Of a stretch of 64,000 nt of DNA, positions 1-8,103 are shown piece after piece (within the stretch, counting starts at the first letter, position 1; the number at the start of each line of letters is the position of its first letter). Origin of the DNA: Halococcus qingdaonensis (GTDB lineage Archaea > Halobacteriota > Halobacteria > Halobacteriales > Halococcaceae); the NCBI RefSeq assembly GCF_024508235.1, contig NZ_CP101943.1, positions 1,895,112-1,959,111 of the forward strand, written 5' to 3'. Position numbers and translations under genes: made by a program. The notes below the pieces were generated by a model. That model saw only the letters and a program-made list of their open reading frames with translations, was not told where the DNA came from and made no database searches.

Positions 1-18
1 GCCCCAGCCCGCAGTAAC

Positions 19-849
19 GTGGCCCGTTGGGCGGTCTTCGCGGGGCTGACCGCCCTCGTTCTCGTTTTGTTACTCGCGCTCGCGCGCGTTTCCCAGGTGG
101 CGAGCCACGAGGCCGCCCCGACGAACGAAGCGCCAGCGAGTGTTTCCGAACACGCCGAGCCAGAAGATCATCCGGAGTCAGCACCCCACCAGGAAGCGGA
201 GTCCCGTCCGGACGCCGAACAGCGTCCGGAAGCGGAGCGCCCGAAACGCGAACCACAGGAACCCGCATCGCTGTCGACGGGGCTACTGCTCGCGAACGTC
301 GCGCTCTCGCAGGGACTCTTCCTCGTCGTTCTGCTCGGAAGCGCGTGGTACACGCGGATCCCGCTCGGGGCGCTCGGTGCGGCACCGGCGATCAACGGGT
401 TCCAGGAACTCGCCGTCGGCGTCGCGCTCGGCGTCGGACTGTATCTCGCCAACGAGATCGGTTCGCGTGCGGCGAAGGCCGTCGGCATCGAGGTGCCCGA
501 GCAGTTGCGTGAATCGCTCGCGCCCGATTCGACCGGTGGCTGGGTCGTGCTGCTCGGCGTCGTCCTGCCGACGATCGCCGTCTTCGAGGAGTTCCTCTTC
601 CGGGCGGCGCTCGTCGGCGCGTTCTCGACGGGCTTTTCGCTCTCACCGTGGCTGCTGGCACTGCTCTCGTCGCTCGCGTTCGCGCTCGGCCACGGCGCGC
701 AGGGTGTGCTCGGCATGGTCGTCACGGGGAGCCTCGGCTTCGTGCTCGCGGGTGCGTTCGTCGTGACCGGAAGCCTGCTCGTCGTGGTGGTCGCTCACTA
801 CCTCATCAACGCGCTGGAGTTCGCCGTCAACGAAAGTTCGCTCGGATAG
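19..849 (+). CDS. CPBP-family intramembrane metalloprotease, possibly 5'-incomplete
   Basis: A 276-residue membrane protein of the CPBP (Abi/Rce1-like) family. The C-terminal half has the family motifs: E190-E191-x3-R195 (EEFLFR), H225 in a GHGAQG segment, and H260/N264 in AHYLINA, the expected metal-binding and catalytic positions. One hydrophobic segment lies at about 5-25, then a hydrophilic Glu/Pro/Arg-rich linker at about 30-85, then about six membrane segments. Family members cleave prenylated or signal-type substrates in the membrane; no substrate can be inferred here. The GTG start at 19 is the first usable start, but the frame stays open to base 1, so the true start may lie outside the window. 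Its TAG stop directly abuts the stop of the convergent CoA-transferase gene. Confidence 0.85.
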   Translation: MARWAVFAGLTALVLVLLLALARVSQVASHEAAPTNEAPASVSEHAEPEDHPESAPHQEAESRPDAEQRPEAERPKREPQEPASLSTGLLLANVALSQGLFLVVLLGSAWYTRIPLGALGAAPAINGFQELAVGVALGVGLYLANEIGSRAAKAVGIEVPEQLRESLAPDSTGGWVVLLGVVLPTIAVFEEFLFRAALVGAFSTGFSLSPWLLALLSSLAFALGHGAQGVLGMVVTGSLGFVLAGAFVVTGSLLVVVVAHYLINALEFAVNESSLG

Positions 850-2091
850 TCAATCCTCGAACGGAGCGACGGCATCGGCGTCGACCAGTTCCTGAATTTC
901 TCCCGCGTCGTAGCCAGCTTCATCGAGGAGGTCGCGAGTGTGTTCGCCGAGGCGGGGCGGATACTGGCGGATCGTCGTCGGCGTGGTCGAGAAATGCATC
1001 GGGCTGCCCGGCATCTCGACGGTCCCGGCGGTCGGGTGATCGATCTCCCTGTGCATCCCGCGCGCCGCAACCTGCTCGTCGGCGAAGACGTCGGCCATGT
1101 CGTGGACATCGCTCGCAGGCACGTCGTGCTCGTCGAACAGGGCGAGCAGTTCGTCGGTGTCGTATTGCTCGAATTCCTCGGCGAGCAACGAATCGAGCGC
1201 CTCGCGGTTGGCCACCCGGTCCTCGTTGGTCGCGAACCGGTCGTCATCGGTGAGATCCTCGCGATCGAGCGCCGTACAGAAGTTCGGCCAGAGGTTCTCG
1301 GAGGCGACCGCCACCACGACGTAGCTGTCGGTGGTTTCGAACGCTTGGTAGGGCGCGATCGTCGGATGTTTGCTGCCCATTCTGGAAGGTGGCTTGCCGG
1401 TCGCGAAGTAGTTAGACGCCATGTACGTCATCCAGGCCACTTGGCCGTCGAACAGGCTGATATCGAGTTTCTGGCCTCCTGACCCACTCAGTTCGCGTTC
1501 GAGCAGCGCCGCCAGGATCCCCTGTGTGGCGTACATCCCCGCGCCGATATCGGCGATGGCGACGCCGACGCGCACCGGCACTCTGCCCTCCTCGCCGGTG
1601 ATGCTCATCAGCCCACCCTCGGCCTGCATGATGATGTCGTAGGCCGGGCGGTGGCTGTCTGGTCCCCACTCGCCGTAGCCCGTGATCGAACAGTAGACGA
1701 GTTCCGGGTTCGCTTCCAGGAGGTCGTCGTAACCGAGACCCCACTCCTCCATCTTCCCCACCCGGAAGTTCTCGACGAGCACGTCGGCCTCGCCGGCGAG
1801 TTCGCGGAACACCTCGCGACCCGCCTCCGAGGCGAGATTCAGCGCGATCGAGCGCTTGTTCCGATTGATGCTCATGTAGTAGGCGCTTTCGTCGGAGTCG
1901 CCGTAGGAGGGCGGCTGCCAGCCGCGAGTCTGATCGCCGGTGTCGGGGCGCTCGACCTTGATCACCTCCGCGCCGAGATCGCCCAACTGCATCGTACAGA
2001 AGGGGCCGGCGAGAACGCGCGAGGCATCGAGTACCGTCAGCCCGTCGAGCGGCCCGCGATCGCCGTCGGCCGTGCGCGCTTCGCCGGTCAT
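850..2091 (-). CDS. CaiB/BaiF family (class III) CoA-transferase
   Basis: A 413-residue class III CoA-transferase. The N-terminal motif RVLAGPFCTMQLGDLGAEV (25-43) and NRNKRSI (76-82) are the usual CoA-binding landmarks. D152 in AYDIIMQAEGG aligns with the catalytic aspartate that forms the aspartyl-CoA thioester (Asp169 of formyl-CoA transferase). A GSGGQ loop followed by DISLFDG and a HPTIAPYQAFETTD block complete the fold signature. It transfers CoA between carboxylic acids; the substrate pair is not readable from sequence. Its start overlaps the stop of the ThDP enzyme by 4 bp (ATGA), so the two are co-transcribed. One reading is a formyl-CoA:oxalate transferase/oxalyl-CoA decarboxylase pair, but other acyl groups fit equally well. 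Confidence 0.88.
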   Translation of the reverse strand: MTGEARTADGDRGPLDGLTVLDASRVLAGPFCTMQLGDLGAEVIKVERPDTGDQTRGWQPPSYGDSDESAYYMSINRNKRSIALNLASEAGREVFRELAGEADVLVENFRVGKMEEWGLGYDDLLEANPELVYCSITGYGEWGPDSHRPAYDIIMQAEGGLMSITGEEGRVPVRVGVAIADIGAGMYATQGILAALLERELSGSGGQKLDISLFDGQVAWMTYMASNYFATGKPPSRMGSKHPTIAPYQAFETTDSYVVVAVASENLWPNFCTALDREDLTDDDRFATNEDRVANREALDSLLAEEFEQYDTDELLALFDEHDVPASDVHDMADVFADEQVAARGMHREIDHPTAGTVEMPGSPMHFSTTPTTIRQYPPRLGEHTRDLLDEAGYDAGEIQELVDADAVAPFED

Positions 2092-3728
2092 GCTCCCTCC
2101 ATGAACGCGCTCGCCTGTGGCTCGTCGGGATCCGTCCGGACCTCGACCAGCACGGGTTCGTCACGCCCGACGGCCTCGGCAACCCGGTTTTCGAGGTCCG
2201 CGATGCCGTCGGCTCGGAGCGCGGTCATGCCCATCCCCTCGGCGATCGTCGGGAAGTCGAGCGCGGCCGACGGCCAGCCGTAGGCCCCCGATTCGAGCCC
2301 GTAGCTTCGCTCGGCCTCCTCGCTGATGATCGCGTAATCGTCGTTGTTGAACACGACCGTCGTGATCGGGAGGTCCTCGGCGACCGCGGTGTGGAGTTCG
2401 TGGACCGCCATCATCAGGCCGCCGTCGCCACAAAGTGCCAGCACAGGTTTCTCGGGATTGGACAGCTGCGCGCCGATGGCGGCGGGTAGTCCAGTGCCCA
2501 TCGTCGCCCACGAGCCGGGATTCACGTACCGGCGCGGACCGGCAGCGTCGAAGACGTTGAGCGCCCACACCCGGAAGCCGCCCGCGTCGGCGCTCACGAC
2601 CGTCTCGTCGGGGATCGCGCGACGAACTGCTCGAAGGCAGGCCACGGATGTCGGCGGTTCGCGCTCGGCGTCGAGGAGATCGGCGATACGTTCGTCGTAG
2701 GCATCCCTGACCGCCGCGACTTCCGCAGCGCCGTCCCAGCCGTCGCCCGCGCCGTCGCCGAACCGGTCCTCCAATTCGTCGAGCGTCGCGCGCGCGTCGG
2801 CGACGATACCGATAGTGGGACTGTAGCCGGTACCGATGTCGTTCGCATCGAGGGTGACGTGAACGAGTTCGTCGGGCAGCGGTGCCGACCAGTTGCTCGT
2901 GGCGACCGCGTCGAGATCCGAGCCGACGACGAGCGCGGCGTCCGCGGCGGCCAGCGTCTCGTCGAGCTCCGGGCTGGCACTACCTGAGAGCGTGCCGAGC
3001 CAGAGCGGGTGATCACCGCCGACGACGCCCTTTCCCTTGTACGTCGTCACGATCGGCGCACGCAGGCTCTCGGCGACTGCGCTCAGTTCGGTGGCGGCTC
3101 CCGCGGTTCTGACGCCGCCGCCGGCGACGACGATCGGCTTTCGGGCTTCGTCGAGCAGTTCAGCCGCAGCGGTGACGTCGTCGGGTTCGGCAGGAGCCGA
3201 CAGTTCGTATTCGGTCGATGATGCGACTGCTACATCCTGCTTCAGGAAGTTCTTCGGGACCCCGATCCTGACTGGTCCCTTCGGCGGCGTTTGCGCGATC
3301 ATTATCGCGCGCTCGATCTCGGCGGCGGTCGCCTCGGCAGTCTCGACGAGGAGGTTCTCCTTGACGATATCGTCGTAGATGTCGGGCGGGGTCTCGTGGA
3401 TGGCGTCGCCGCCGCGGAGTTCGGGCTCGGTCTCGATGGCGATGTGGAGAAGGGGTGTGCAGTCGTTTTTCGCGTTCTTCAGCCCGTTCATCGCGTTCAT
3501 GTCGCCCGGGCCGGGCACGACGATCGTCGCCGCCAGCCGACCGCTGGTCTCGGCGTAGCCCCATGCCGCTTGGCTGACGGCAGTCTCGTGGCGCGCGACG
3601 ACGTAGCGGATGTCGTCCGCGCGATCGATACCGTCGTTCAGCGGGAGCGACTGCTTGCCGGGGATGCCGAAGACGGTGTCGATACCGTTCGCGCGAAGTC
3701 GCTCGACGACGGCGGTGCTGACGTGCAT
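2088..3728 (-). CDS. Thiamine diphosphate-dependent enzyme (acetolactate synthase/decarboxylase superfamily)
   Basis: A 546-residue enzyme with the three-domain architecture of the acetohydroxyacid synthase/oxalyl-CoA decarboxylase/benzoylformate decarboxylase group. E48 in ARHETA is the conserved glutamate that activates ThDP. The C-terminal domain has the ThDP/Mg motif GDGGLMMAVHELHTA followed about 20 residues later by FNNDDYAI, at roughly residues 430-465. It is the first gene of a two-gene unit, with the downstream CoA-transferase overlapping by 4 bp. Length and context allow oxalyl-CoA decarboxylase, 2-hydroxyacyl-CoA lyase or a pyruvate-type decarboxylase; no separate regulatory subunit gene is nearby, which argues against a biosynthetic acetolactate synthase. 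The ATG at 3728 is the only sensible start. Confidence 0.85.
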   Translation of the reverse strand: MHVSTAVVERLRANGIDTVFGIPGKQSLPLNDGIDRADDIRYVVARHETAVSQAAWGYAETSGRLAATIVVPGPGDMNAMNGLKNAKNDCTPLLHIAIETEPELRGGDAIHETPPDIYDDIVKENLLVETAEATAAEIERAIMIAQTPPKGPVRIGVPKNFLKQDVAVASSTEYELSAPAEPDDVTAAAELLDEARKPIVVAGGGVRTAGAATELSAVAESLRAPIVTTYKGKGVVGGDHPLWLGTLSGSASPELDETLAAADAALVVGSDLDAVATSNWSAPLPDELVHVTLDANDIGTGYSPTIGIVADARATLDELEDRFGDGAGDGWDGAAEVAAVRDAYDERIADLLDAEREPPTSVACLRAVRRAIPDETVVSADAGGFRVWALNVFDAAGPRRYVNPGSWATMGTGLPAAIGAQLSNPEKPVLALCGDGGLMMAVHELHTAVAEDLPITTVVFNNDDYAIISEEAERSYGLESGAYGWPSAALDFPTIAEGMGMTALRADGIADLENRVAEAVGRDEPVLVEVRTDPDEPQASAFMEGA

Positions 3729-3776
3729 GATAAATCCACCACGTCCGGGGGTAAAAAGCGTCCCGTAGCGATCCGC

Positions 3777-4739
3777 TCAGTCCTCGTGCACCGCGCGGTG
3801 GGGCGTGATGTGCGGACCGCGCTCGCCCTGCTCGACGGTCGCCGAAACGCCGAAGACGTCACGGAGAAGTTCCTCAGAGATGACTTCCGACGGTGGTCCG
3901 CGGGCGTAGATCTCACCGTCGACGAGCGCGAGCATGTGTTCGGCGTGTCGAGCGGCCTGATCGAGATCGTGGAGGACGAGCACGACCGTGACGTCGCTCT
4001 CGGCTCGCAGCGTCTCGACGATCTCCATCACCTCCAACTGGTGATGGAGATCGAGGAAGGTGGTCGGTTCGTCGAGCAGCAGCACTTCGGTGTCCTGGGC
4101 GAGCGCCATCGCGATCCACGCGAGCTGTTTCTGGCCGCCGCTGAGGCTGCCGAGGGTCCGCTCGCGGAGGTGGTCGACGCCCGCCAGCGAGAGTGCACGC
4201 TCGACGGCCGCCTCGTCGTCCTCGGTCGGCGAGTCGAACGCGCCGCGATGCGGGTAGCGCCCGTGCATGGCGAGGCTCTCGACAGTGAGGCTCGCCGGCA
4301 GGCTGCTCTCTTGGGAGAGCAAACCGAGTTTGCGGGCGAGCTCCTTCGTTCCAAGCGACTGGATCTCTCGGCCGTCGAGCGTGACGACACCCGAATCGGG
4401 ATCGAGCTGGTTGGCGAGTCCCTGGAGGAGCGTACTCTTCCCCGATCCGTTCGGCCCGACGAGCGCCGTCACGCGGTTTTCAGGGATCGACACCGATTCG
4501 CCGTCGATGACCGGGCCACCGGTCGGATAGCCGAGCACCAGCTCCTCGCCGACGAGGGCGCTGTCCGGCTCGGTCCGGCCGTCTTCCGACGACTCCCTCC
4601 CCTCTATCGACGATCCGCCGGCGACGAGCGTACCGCCGTCCGGCGCGACCTCGCTGGAATCGTCCATCAGTCGTCGCCACCCGCCAGCCGCCCGTTCTCG
4701 GAGCCCGATCGATCGGTCCGCGCCGGCGGGACGCACCAT
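3777..4739 (-). CDS. Iron/siderophore (FecE-type) ABC transporter ATP-binding protein
   Basis: A cytoplasmic ABC ATPase (320 aa from this start) of the FecE/BtuD/FhuC class. It has Walker A GPNGSGKS (95-102), signature LSGGQ (199-203), Walker B LLLDEP (220-225) and an H-loop in VLVLHDLDQAARH. The core begins near residue 62, so the first 60 residues are an unconserved acidic leader; Met25 (4667) is an alternative start. On the coding strand a TATA-like TTTATG (4776-4783) is followed by a 16-bp iron box (4756-4771) and then this ATG. Another ATG at 4750, out of frame, sits at the predicted transcript start, so the exact start is uncertain. Two substrate-binding proteins follow upstream on the same strand, but no permease gene is present. 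Confidence 0.9.
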   Translation of the reverse strand: MVRPAGADRSIGLRERAAGGWRRLMDDSSEVAPDGGTLVAGGSSIEGRESSEDGRTEPDSALVGEELVLGYPTGGPVIDGESVSIPENRVTALVGPNGSGKSTLLQGLANQLDPDSGVVTLDGREIQSLGTKELARKLGLLSQESSLPASLTVESLAMHGRYPHRGAFDSPTEDDEAAVERALSLAGVDHLRERTLGSLSGGQKQLAWIAMALAQDTEVLLLDEPTTFLDLHHQLEVMEIVETLRAESDVTVVLVLHDLDQAARHAEHMLALVDGEIYARGPPSEVISEELLRDVFGVSATVEQGERGPHITPHRAVHED

Positions 4740-4755
4740 CGCTCGCTCATAGCTG

Positions 4756-4771
4756 TTTAGGCAACCCTAAA
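4756..4771. promoter_or_regulatory. DtxR-type iron box, perfect palindrome
   Basis: TTTAGG-CAAC-CCTAAA: a 6-bp perfect inverted repeat with a 4-bp spacer, matching the TTAGG-N4-CCTAA half-site arrangement known for DtxR/IdeR/SirR repressors. It lies between the TATA-like box (4776-4783) and the start of the ABC ATPase gene, where a bound repressor would block transcription initiation. Confidence 0.75.
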
Positions 4772-4831
4772 ACACATAAACGTTTCCGTTACCAGACGAG
4801 CGGCGGTTCGAGCCGCGGTCGGGACCGTCGG

Positions 4832-6010
4832 TTACTGCGAGAACTTTCCGGCGACGATGTCCGCGACGCGCTTGCGGTCGAACAGTTCCTTCGAGACGCC
4901 GTAGACCTGTTTCGCGGCGCGTTCGGTGAGCACGAGGTTCGTGATCGGCCCCTGGTACAGCGGCCCGCCACGATAGACATCACCGTTTTTGACTGCGGTG
5001 AGATCGCTCGCGATATCGTGGTCGCGAAGGAACTGCACGACAGTGCCCTGGAACTTCGTTGCGGTCTGATCCTCGTGGCCGCGCAGGAGGAGCATCTCGG
5101 GGTCGATCTCCAACAGCGTCTCGTAATCGATCTCCGCCCGTGACGCGTGGAAGTTCTCGACATCGGTCTCGGCGAGCGCGTCGCGCACCTCGAGATCGCG
5201 CCACTGCTTGAAACTGGTTCCCTTGCCGATGAGATACGGACTGAATTTCTCTGGCTGGTTGCCGCCGGCCCAAAGGATGGCGACCGCCGGACGCTCGCTT
5301 TTCGACGGGACGATATTCGAGAGCTGCGACTGAAACCCGTCGTGGAGCTTCGAGAACGCGTTGTATCGCTGCTCGCGCTTGAACACCTTGGCGAGCTTCC
5401 CGAACGCATCGTACAGCGAGTAGTAGCGGTAGTTCTCGTGCCACGAGTAGCCCCGCGAGAAGCCGGTGTTGCCGACGAACGGCGCGACGTTGGTCGTGAT
5501 CTCGTCGATATCGGCCCGTTTCCAGTTCTTGGCACGATTCAGCAGGAAGGTCGGATCCTGAACGTGGACGTCGCCGTCGAGCTGGTAGTACGTCTCCTTA
5601 CTCACGCTACCGCCGTCGCCGAACAGAGTTGTCATCTTCGAAGTGTCGACCGAGATGCCGGGAATCCCGTCGTAATACTGGGTGTGGTAGCGCTCGGGCA
5701 GCCAGAGCGCCTTCGGCGGTTCGACGCCGAGGGCAGCGCCCATGTCGGCCCAGCTGCCATTGTTCGCGACCCACGTCTGCGGGACGCTCTCGAACGTGAC
5801 CTCGCCCATCGGTGCCATCGAGACGCTGTAAGCACCGTTGCCGCCGGAATTGGCATCAGTCGTCGATCCACCCGTCGTCGTTCCGGTGGTAGATCCGGTC
5901 GTGCGGTCGCTCCCGTTGCCGTCGCCGCTCTCGCTGGCCCCGCCGGCACAGCCGGCCAGCAGCGCGCCAGTCGTCGCCGTCACGCCGGTCAGAAAGCGTC
6001 GTCGTTGCAT
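4832..6010 (-). CDS. TAT-exported lipoprotein, iron/siderophore ABC substrate-binding protein (paralogue 1)
   Basis: A 392-residue extracellular binding protein. The N-terminus has a twin-arginine motif RRRFLTG (3-9), a short hydrophobic stretch and a lipobox LLAGC with the lipidated cysteine at 21, followed by a Ser/Thr/Gly-rich linker typical of haloarchaeal lipoproteins. The mature part resembles iron-siderophore/cobalamin binding proteins and is clearly paralogous to the neighbouring gene: both share MAPMGxVxFE, NWKRADIDEIxTNV, YYSLxDxFGK and YQGPIxNL blocks. Two iron boxes (6015-6030 and 6050-6065) flank a TATA-like CTTTAG at 6036-6043, placing the transcript start at or next to the ATG. 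It presumably delivers iron complexes to a permease encoded elsewhere. Confidence 0.88.
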   Translation of the reverse strand: MQRRRFLTGVTATTGALLAGCAGGASESGDGNGSDRTTGSTTGTTTGGSTTDANSGGNGAYSVSMAPMGEVTFESVPQTWVANNGSWADMGAALGVEPPKALWLPERYHTQYYDGIPGISVDTSKMTTLFGDGGSVSKETYYQLDGDVHVQDPTFLLNRAKNWKRADIDEITTNVAPFVGNTGFSRGYSWHENYRYYSLYDAFGKLAKVFKREQRYNAFSKLHDGFQSQLSNIVPSKSERPAVAILWAGGNQPEKFSPYLIGKGTSFKQWRDLEVRDALAETDVENFHASRAEIDYETLLEIDPEMLLLRGHEDQTATKFQGTVVQFLRDHDIASDLTAVKNGDVYRGGPLYQGPITNLVLTERAAKQVYGVSKELFDRKRVADIVAGKFSQ

Positions 6011-6014
6011 ATGG

Positions 6015-6030
6015 ATTAGGCTCGCCGAAA
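6015..6030. promoter_or_regulatory. DtxR-type iron box (proximal) of binding-protein gene 1
   Basis: ATTAGG-CTCG-CCGAAA, one mismatch from the palindromic consensus. It occupies positions -5 to -20 relative to the ATG at 6010, between the TATA-like element and the start codon. Confidence 0.65.
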
Positions 6031-6049
6031 AGAGGCTAAAGCGTTCTGG

Positions 6050-6065
6050 TTTTGGCTCGCCTAAA
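6050..6065. promoter_or_regulatory. DtxR-type iron box (distal) of binding-protein gene 1
   Basis: TTTTGG-CTCG-CCTAAA, with the same 4-bp spacer sequence as the proximal box. It lies upstream of the TATA-like element, centre to centre 35 bp from the proximal box, so the core promoter is bracketed by two sites. Confidence 0.65.
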
Positions 6066-6096
6066 TGAGATGAGGATGGGAAAACGGTCGGGGTGA

Positions 6097-7308
6097 TTAG
6101 GCGGTTCCATCGATGATGGCGGCGAGCTTCTGCCGGTCGAACAGCTGCTCGTCAGCGGGAATCTCGGGATACGGATCGCCGCTCGTGTAGTCGGGCCAGT
6201 CGCCGAACTGTTCGGGATAGAGCTGTTTGGCGGTCATCTCCAGCTGGAAGAGGTTCATGATCGGTCCCTGGTAGCGCATTCCGGACGGATAGAGGCGATC
6301 GTTGCGGATCGCAGTCAGGTCCCGCCCTGCCGGCTTGCTCGTGATGCGCTCGCGCACTTCGTCGATATCGTGTTTCGACGACATACTCCAGAGATGGAGG
6401 ATCACGTCGGGGTCGGCTTCGAGCATGGCCTCGTAGCCGACTTCGCCCCAGAGACTCGACCATTCCTGTTGGGCGAAGGCGTCGCGTGCTCCGAGCGGGC
6501 GGGTATCGGCCAGCCAGTAGCCGGGCCGGTTGAGATGGTAGGTGTAGAAGGCGCTGTTGTCGTCGTTGAGCGTGACGCGGACGGCGGTCGGGCGCTCCTC
6601 CTTCGGCGGGAGCTTCGAGCGGATCGTCGAGAGCACGTTCGAATGCATCCGTTCGAGTGTTCGGTAGCGATCGCGTTCCCGGAGTACGCGCGCGACTTTG
6701 CCGAACAGGTCCCAGAGCGAGTAATACTGGTACTTCTCTCGATAGGATTTCGGCGGCTCGTCGTGTGTGCCGCTGTAGAAGTTCCCGAACCAGGGGCCGA
6801 CGTTTGTCGCGATCTCGTCGATATCGGCCCGTTTCCAGTTCTGTTGGGTCGAGACGTACGCCGGATCGAGGAAGTGGACATCGCTGTCGAGTTCGTAGAG
6901 CTTCTCCTTGCTCAGCCCGTCGGCGAGCGGGTCGGAAAGTCCTTTCCAGTCCGGCGAGACGCCGTCCAGGCGCGCACAGTAGGAGCCCATGACGTCACCG
7001 GAAAGCTCCGGACTGTAGATCGTGTTCACGGCGTCGCCGTGACCGAGCGCGACCGCCATGTCCGCGTACTGCGAGAACACGACGAACAGGGATTCGGGGG
7101 CTCCCTCGAACGAAACGTCGCCCATCGGTGCCATTCCAACAGTGTAGGAACCACCGTTCGATGTGGTCGAGTCAGTCGACGAACCGTTGTTCGCGCCCGA
7201 CTGCGCTCCGTTGCCAGTACAGCCCGCAAGCACGCCACCGGCGAGCATCGCGCTACCGCCCTTGATCACGCCTCTCCGCGTGGGGCTCGCGCCCGTGCGA
7301 TCGGACAT
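6097..7308 (-). CDS. TAT-exported lipoprotein, iron/siderophore ABC substrate-binding protein (paralogue 2)
   Basis: A 403-residue binding protein starting at ATG 7308. The TAT signal has RR at 11-12 (TRRGVIKGG), a hydrophobic stretch and lipobox VLAGC with Cys30. The frame is open a further 63 codons upstream, but that would bury the TAT signal and run through an iron box, so the internal ATG is preferred. It shares multiple sequence blocks with the downstream paralogue (NWKRADIDEI, YQYYSLWDLFGK, RYQGPIMNL), indicating tandem duplication. An iron box sits at 7313-7328, at -5 to -20 relative to the start, exactly as in paralogue 1, with a TATA-like GATATC just beyond it. The two copies have diverged strongly and may bind different iron chelates. 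Confidence 0.87.
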   Translation of the reverse strand: MSDRTGASPTRRGVIKGGSAMLAGGVLAGCTGNGAQSGANNGSSTDSTTSNGGSYTVGMAPMGDVSFEGAPESLFVVFSQYADMAVALGHGDAVNTIYSPELSGDVMGSYCARLDGVSPDWKGLSDPLADGLSKEKLYELDSDVHFLDPAYVSTQQNWKRADIDEIATNVGPWFGNFYSGTHDEPPKSYREKYQYYSLWDLFGKVARVLRERDRYRTLERMHSNVLSTIRSKLPPKEERPTAVRVTLNDDNSAFYTYHLNRPGYWLADTRPLGARDAFAQQEWSSLWGEVGYEAMLEADPDVILHLWSMSSKHDIDEVRERITSKPAGRDLTAIRNDRLYPSGMRYQGPIMNLFQLEMTAKQLYPEQFGDWPDYTSGDPYPEIPADEQLFDRQKLAAIIDGTA

Positions 7309-7312
7309 GTAT

Positions 7313-7328
7313 TTTAGGTCCGCCAAAA
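7313..7328. promoter_or_regulatory. DtxR-type iron box of binding-protein gene 2
   Basis: TTTAGG-TCCG-CCAAAA, one mismatch from the perfect palindrome. It lies -5 to -20 from the ATG at 7308, the same spacing as the proximal box of the paralogous gene. Confidence 0.65.
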
Positions 7329-7461
7329 CAACGGATATCGGTTTCGATCGACGCTCGACGGACCGGTTCCGAAACGGGCGACCACATCGATCCGGCCGCA
7401 CCCCGATCGACGACGAGTTCTCTGCTTTCGACAGCGTTTGTTCGCTCTGTGGAGAATTGGT

Positions 7462-7477
7462 TTTTGGGATGCCGAAA
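7462..7477. promoter_or_regulatory. Candidate iron box upstream of dps
   Basis: TTTTGG-GATG-CCGAAA has the same half-site and spacer geometry as the neighbouring boxes but is the weakest match. It lies -56 to -71 from the dps ATG, upstream of the TATA-like TTAAG at 7501-7505. At such a position a DtxR-type protein could activate rather than repress, which would suit an iron-storage gene; that is inference. Confidence 0.45.
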
Positions 7478-7532
7478 ATATGTTTTCTGAACAGCAACAG
7501 TTAAGTGGGTTGTCCACCTACAGTAGAGTGTA

Positions 7533-8090
7533 ATGAGCTTCCAACAGTCCGATTCCGAGCTCCGACAGGAGTTCGGGACCGTCGAGGAGTCACCGGCGCT
7601 CCGCATCGAAGAGGAGCGCGCAGAGCAGATCATCGATGCGCTGAACGCCGATCTCGCCGCGTCGTACGTGCTCTACCACCAGCTCAAGAAACACCACTGG
7701 AACGTCGAGGGTGCGGAGTTCCTCGAACTCCACCGGTTCCTCGAAGAAGCCTACGAGGACGTCGAGGAGCAGGCCGACGCCATCGCCGAGCGCGCGCAGG
7801 CGATCGGCGGCGTCCCGGTCGCCGGCCCGACGAATCTCGCCGATCACAGCTACGTCGACTTCGAGGGCGAAGACGTCTACGACGTCCGCACCTCGCTGCG
7901 CAACGACATGGAGATCTTCGGCGACATCGTCGAGCGGTTCCGCGACCACATCGAGCTCGCCAACAGTCTCGGCGACTACGCCACCGAGGAGGTCCTCAGG
8001 GACGCCATCGACGACTACGAGGAACACGCCCACCACCTCGAACACTACCTCGAAGACGACACGCTGGTGGTCGACGAAGCGACCCACTAA
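7533..8090 (+). CDS. dps: DpsA-type DNA-binding ferritin (mini-ferritin)
   Basis: A 185-residue Dps/ferritin-like protein that oxidises and stores iron in a 12-mer and protects DNA from Fenton chemistry. The ferroxidase ligands are visible with canonical spacing: H55, H67, D82 and E86 (intervals 12, 15 and 4), in HHWNVEGAEFLELHR and DAIAERAQAIGG. The acidic N- and C-terminal extensions are typical of halophilic DpsA. A TATA-like TTAAG (7501-7505) lies about 30 nt before the ATG, so the transcript is probably leaderless, and an inverted repeat GTGG-N5-CCAC (7505-7517) directly follows it. A T6 tract (8098-8103) after the stop is a likely terminator. Its position inside the iron-box cluster supports an iron-storage role. 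Confidence 0.95.
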   Translation: MSFQQSDSELRQEFGTVEESPALRIEEERAEQIIDALNADLAASYVLYHQLKKHHWNVEGAEFLELHRFLEEAYEDVEEQADAIAERAQAIGGVPVAGPTNLADHSYVDFEGEDVYDVRTSLRNDMEIFGDIVERFRDHIELANSLGDYATEEVLRDAIDDYEEHAHHLEHYLEDDTLVVDEATH

Positions 8091-8097
8091 AACCCGA

Positions 8098-8103
8098 TTT
8101 TTT
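8098..8103 (+). terminator. Oligo-T terminator after dps
   Basis: Six consecutive T residues 8 nt after the dps stop codon. Archaeal transcription commonly ends at such oligo-T tracts; the convergent small gene ends at 8102. Confidence 0.5.

Noticed and set aside
6096-6112. ATTAGGCGGTTCCATC at the end of binding-protein gene 2 as an eighth iron box
   Set aside because: Only one half-site matches, and it lies over the stop codon and final codons of the gene.
7309-7497. A 63-codon upstream extension of binding-protein gene 2
   Set aside because: It would place the TAT signal internally and cross an iron box and TATA-like element.
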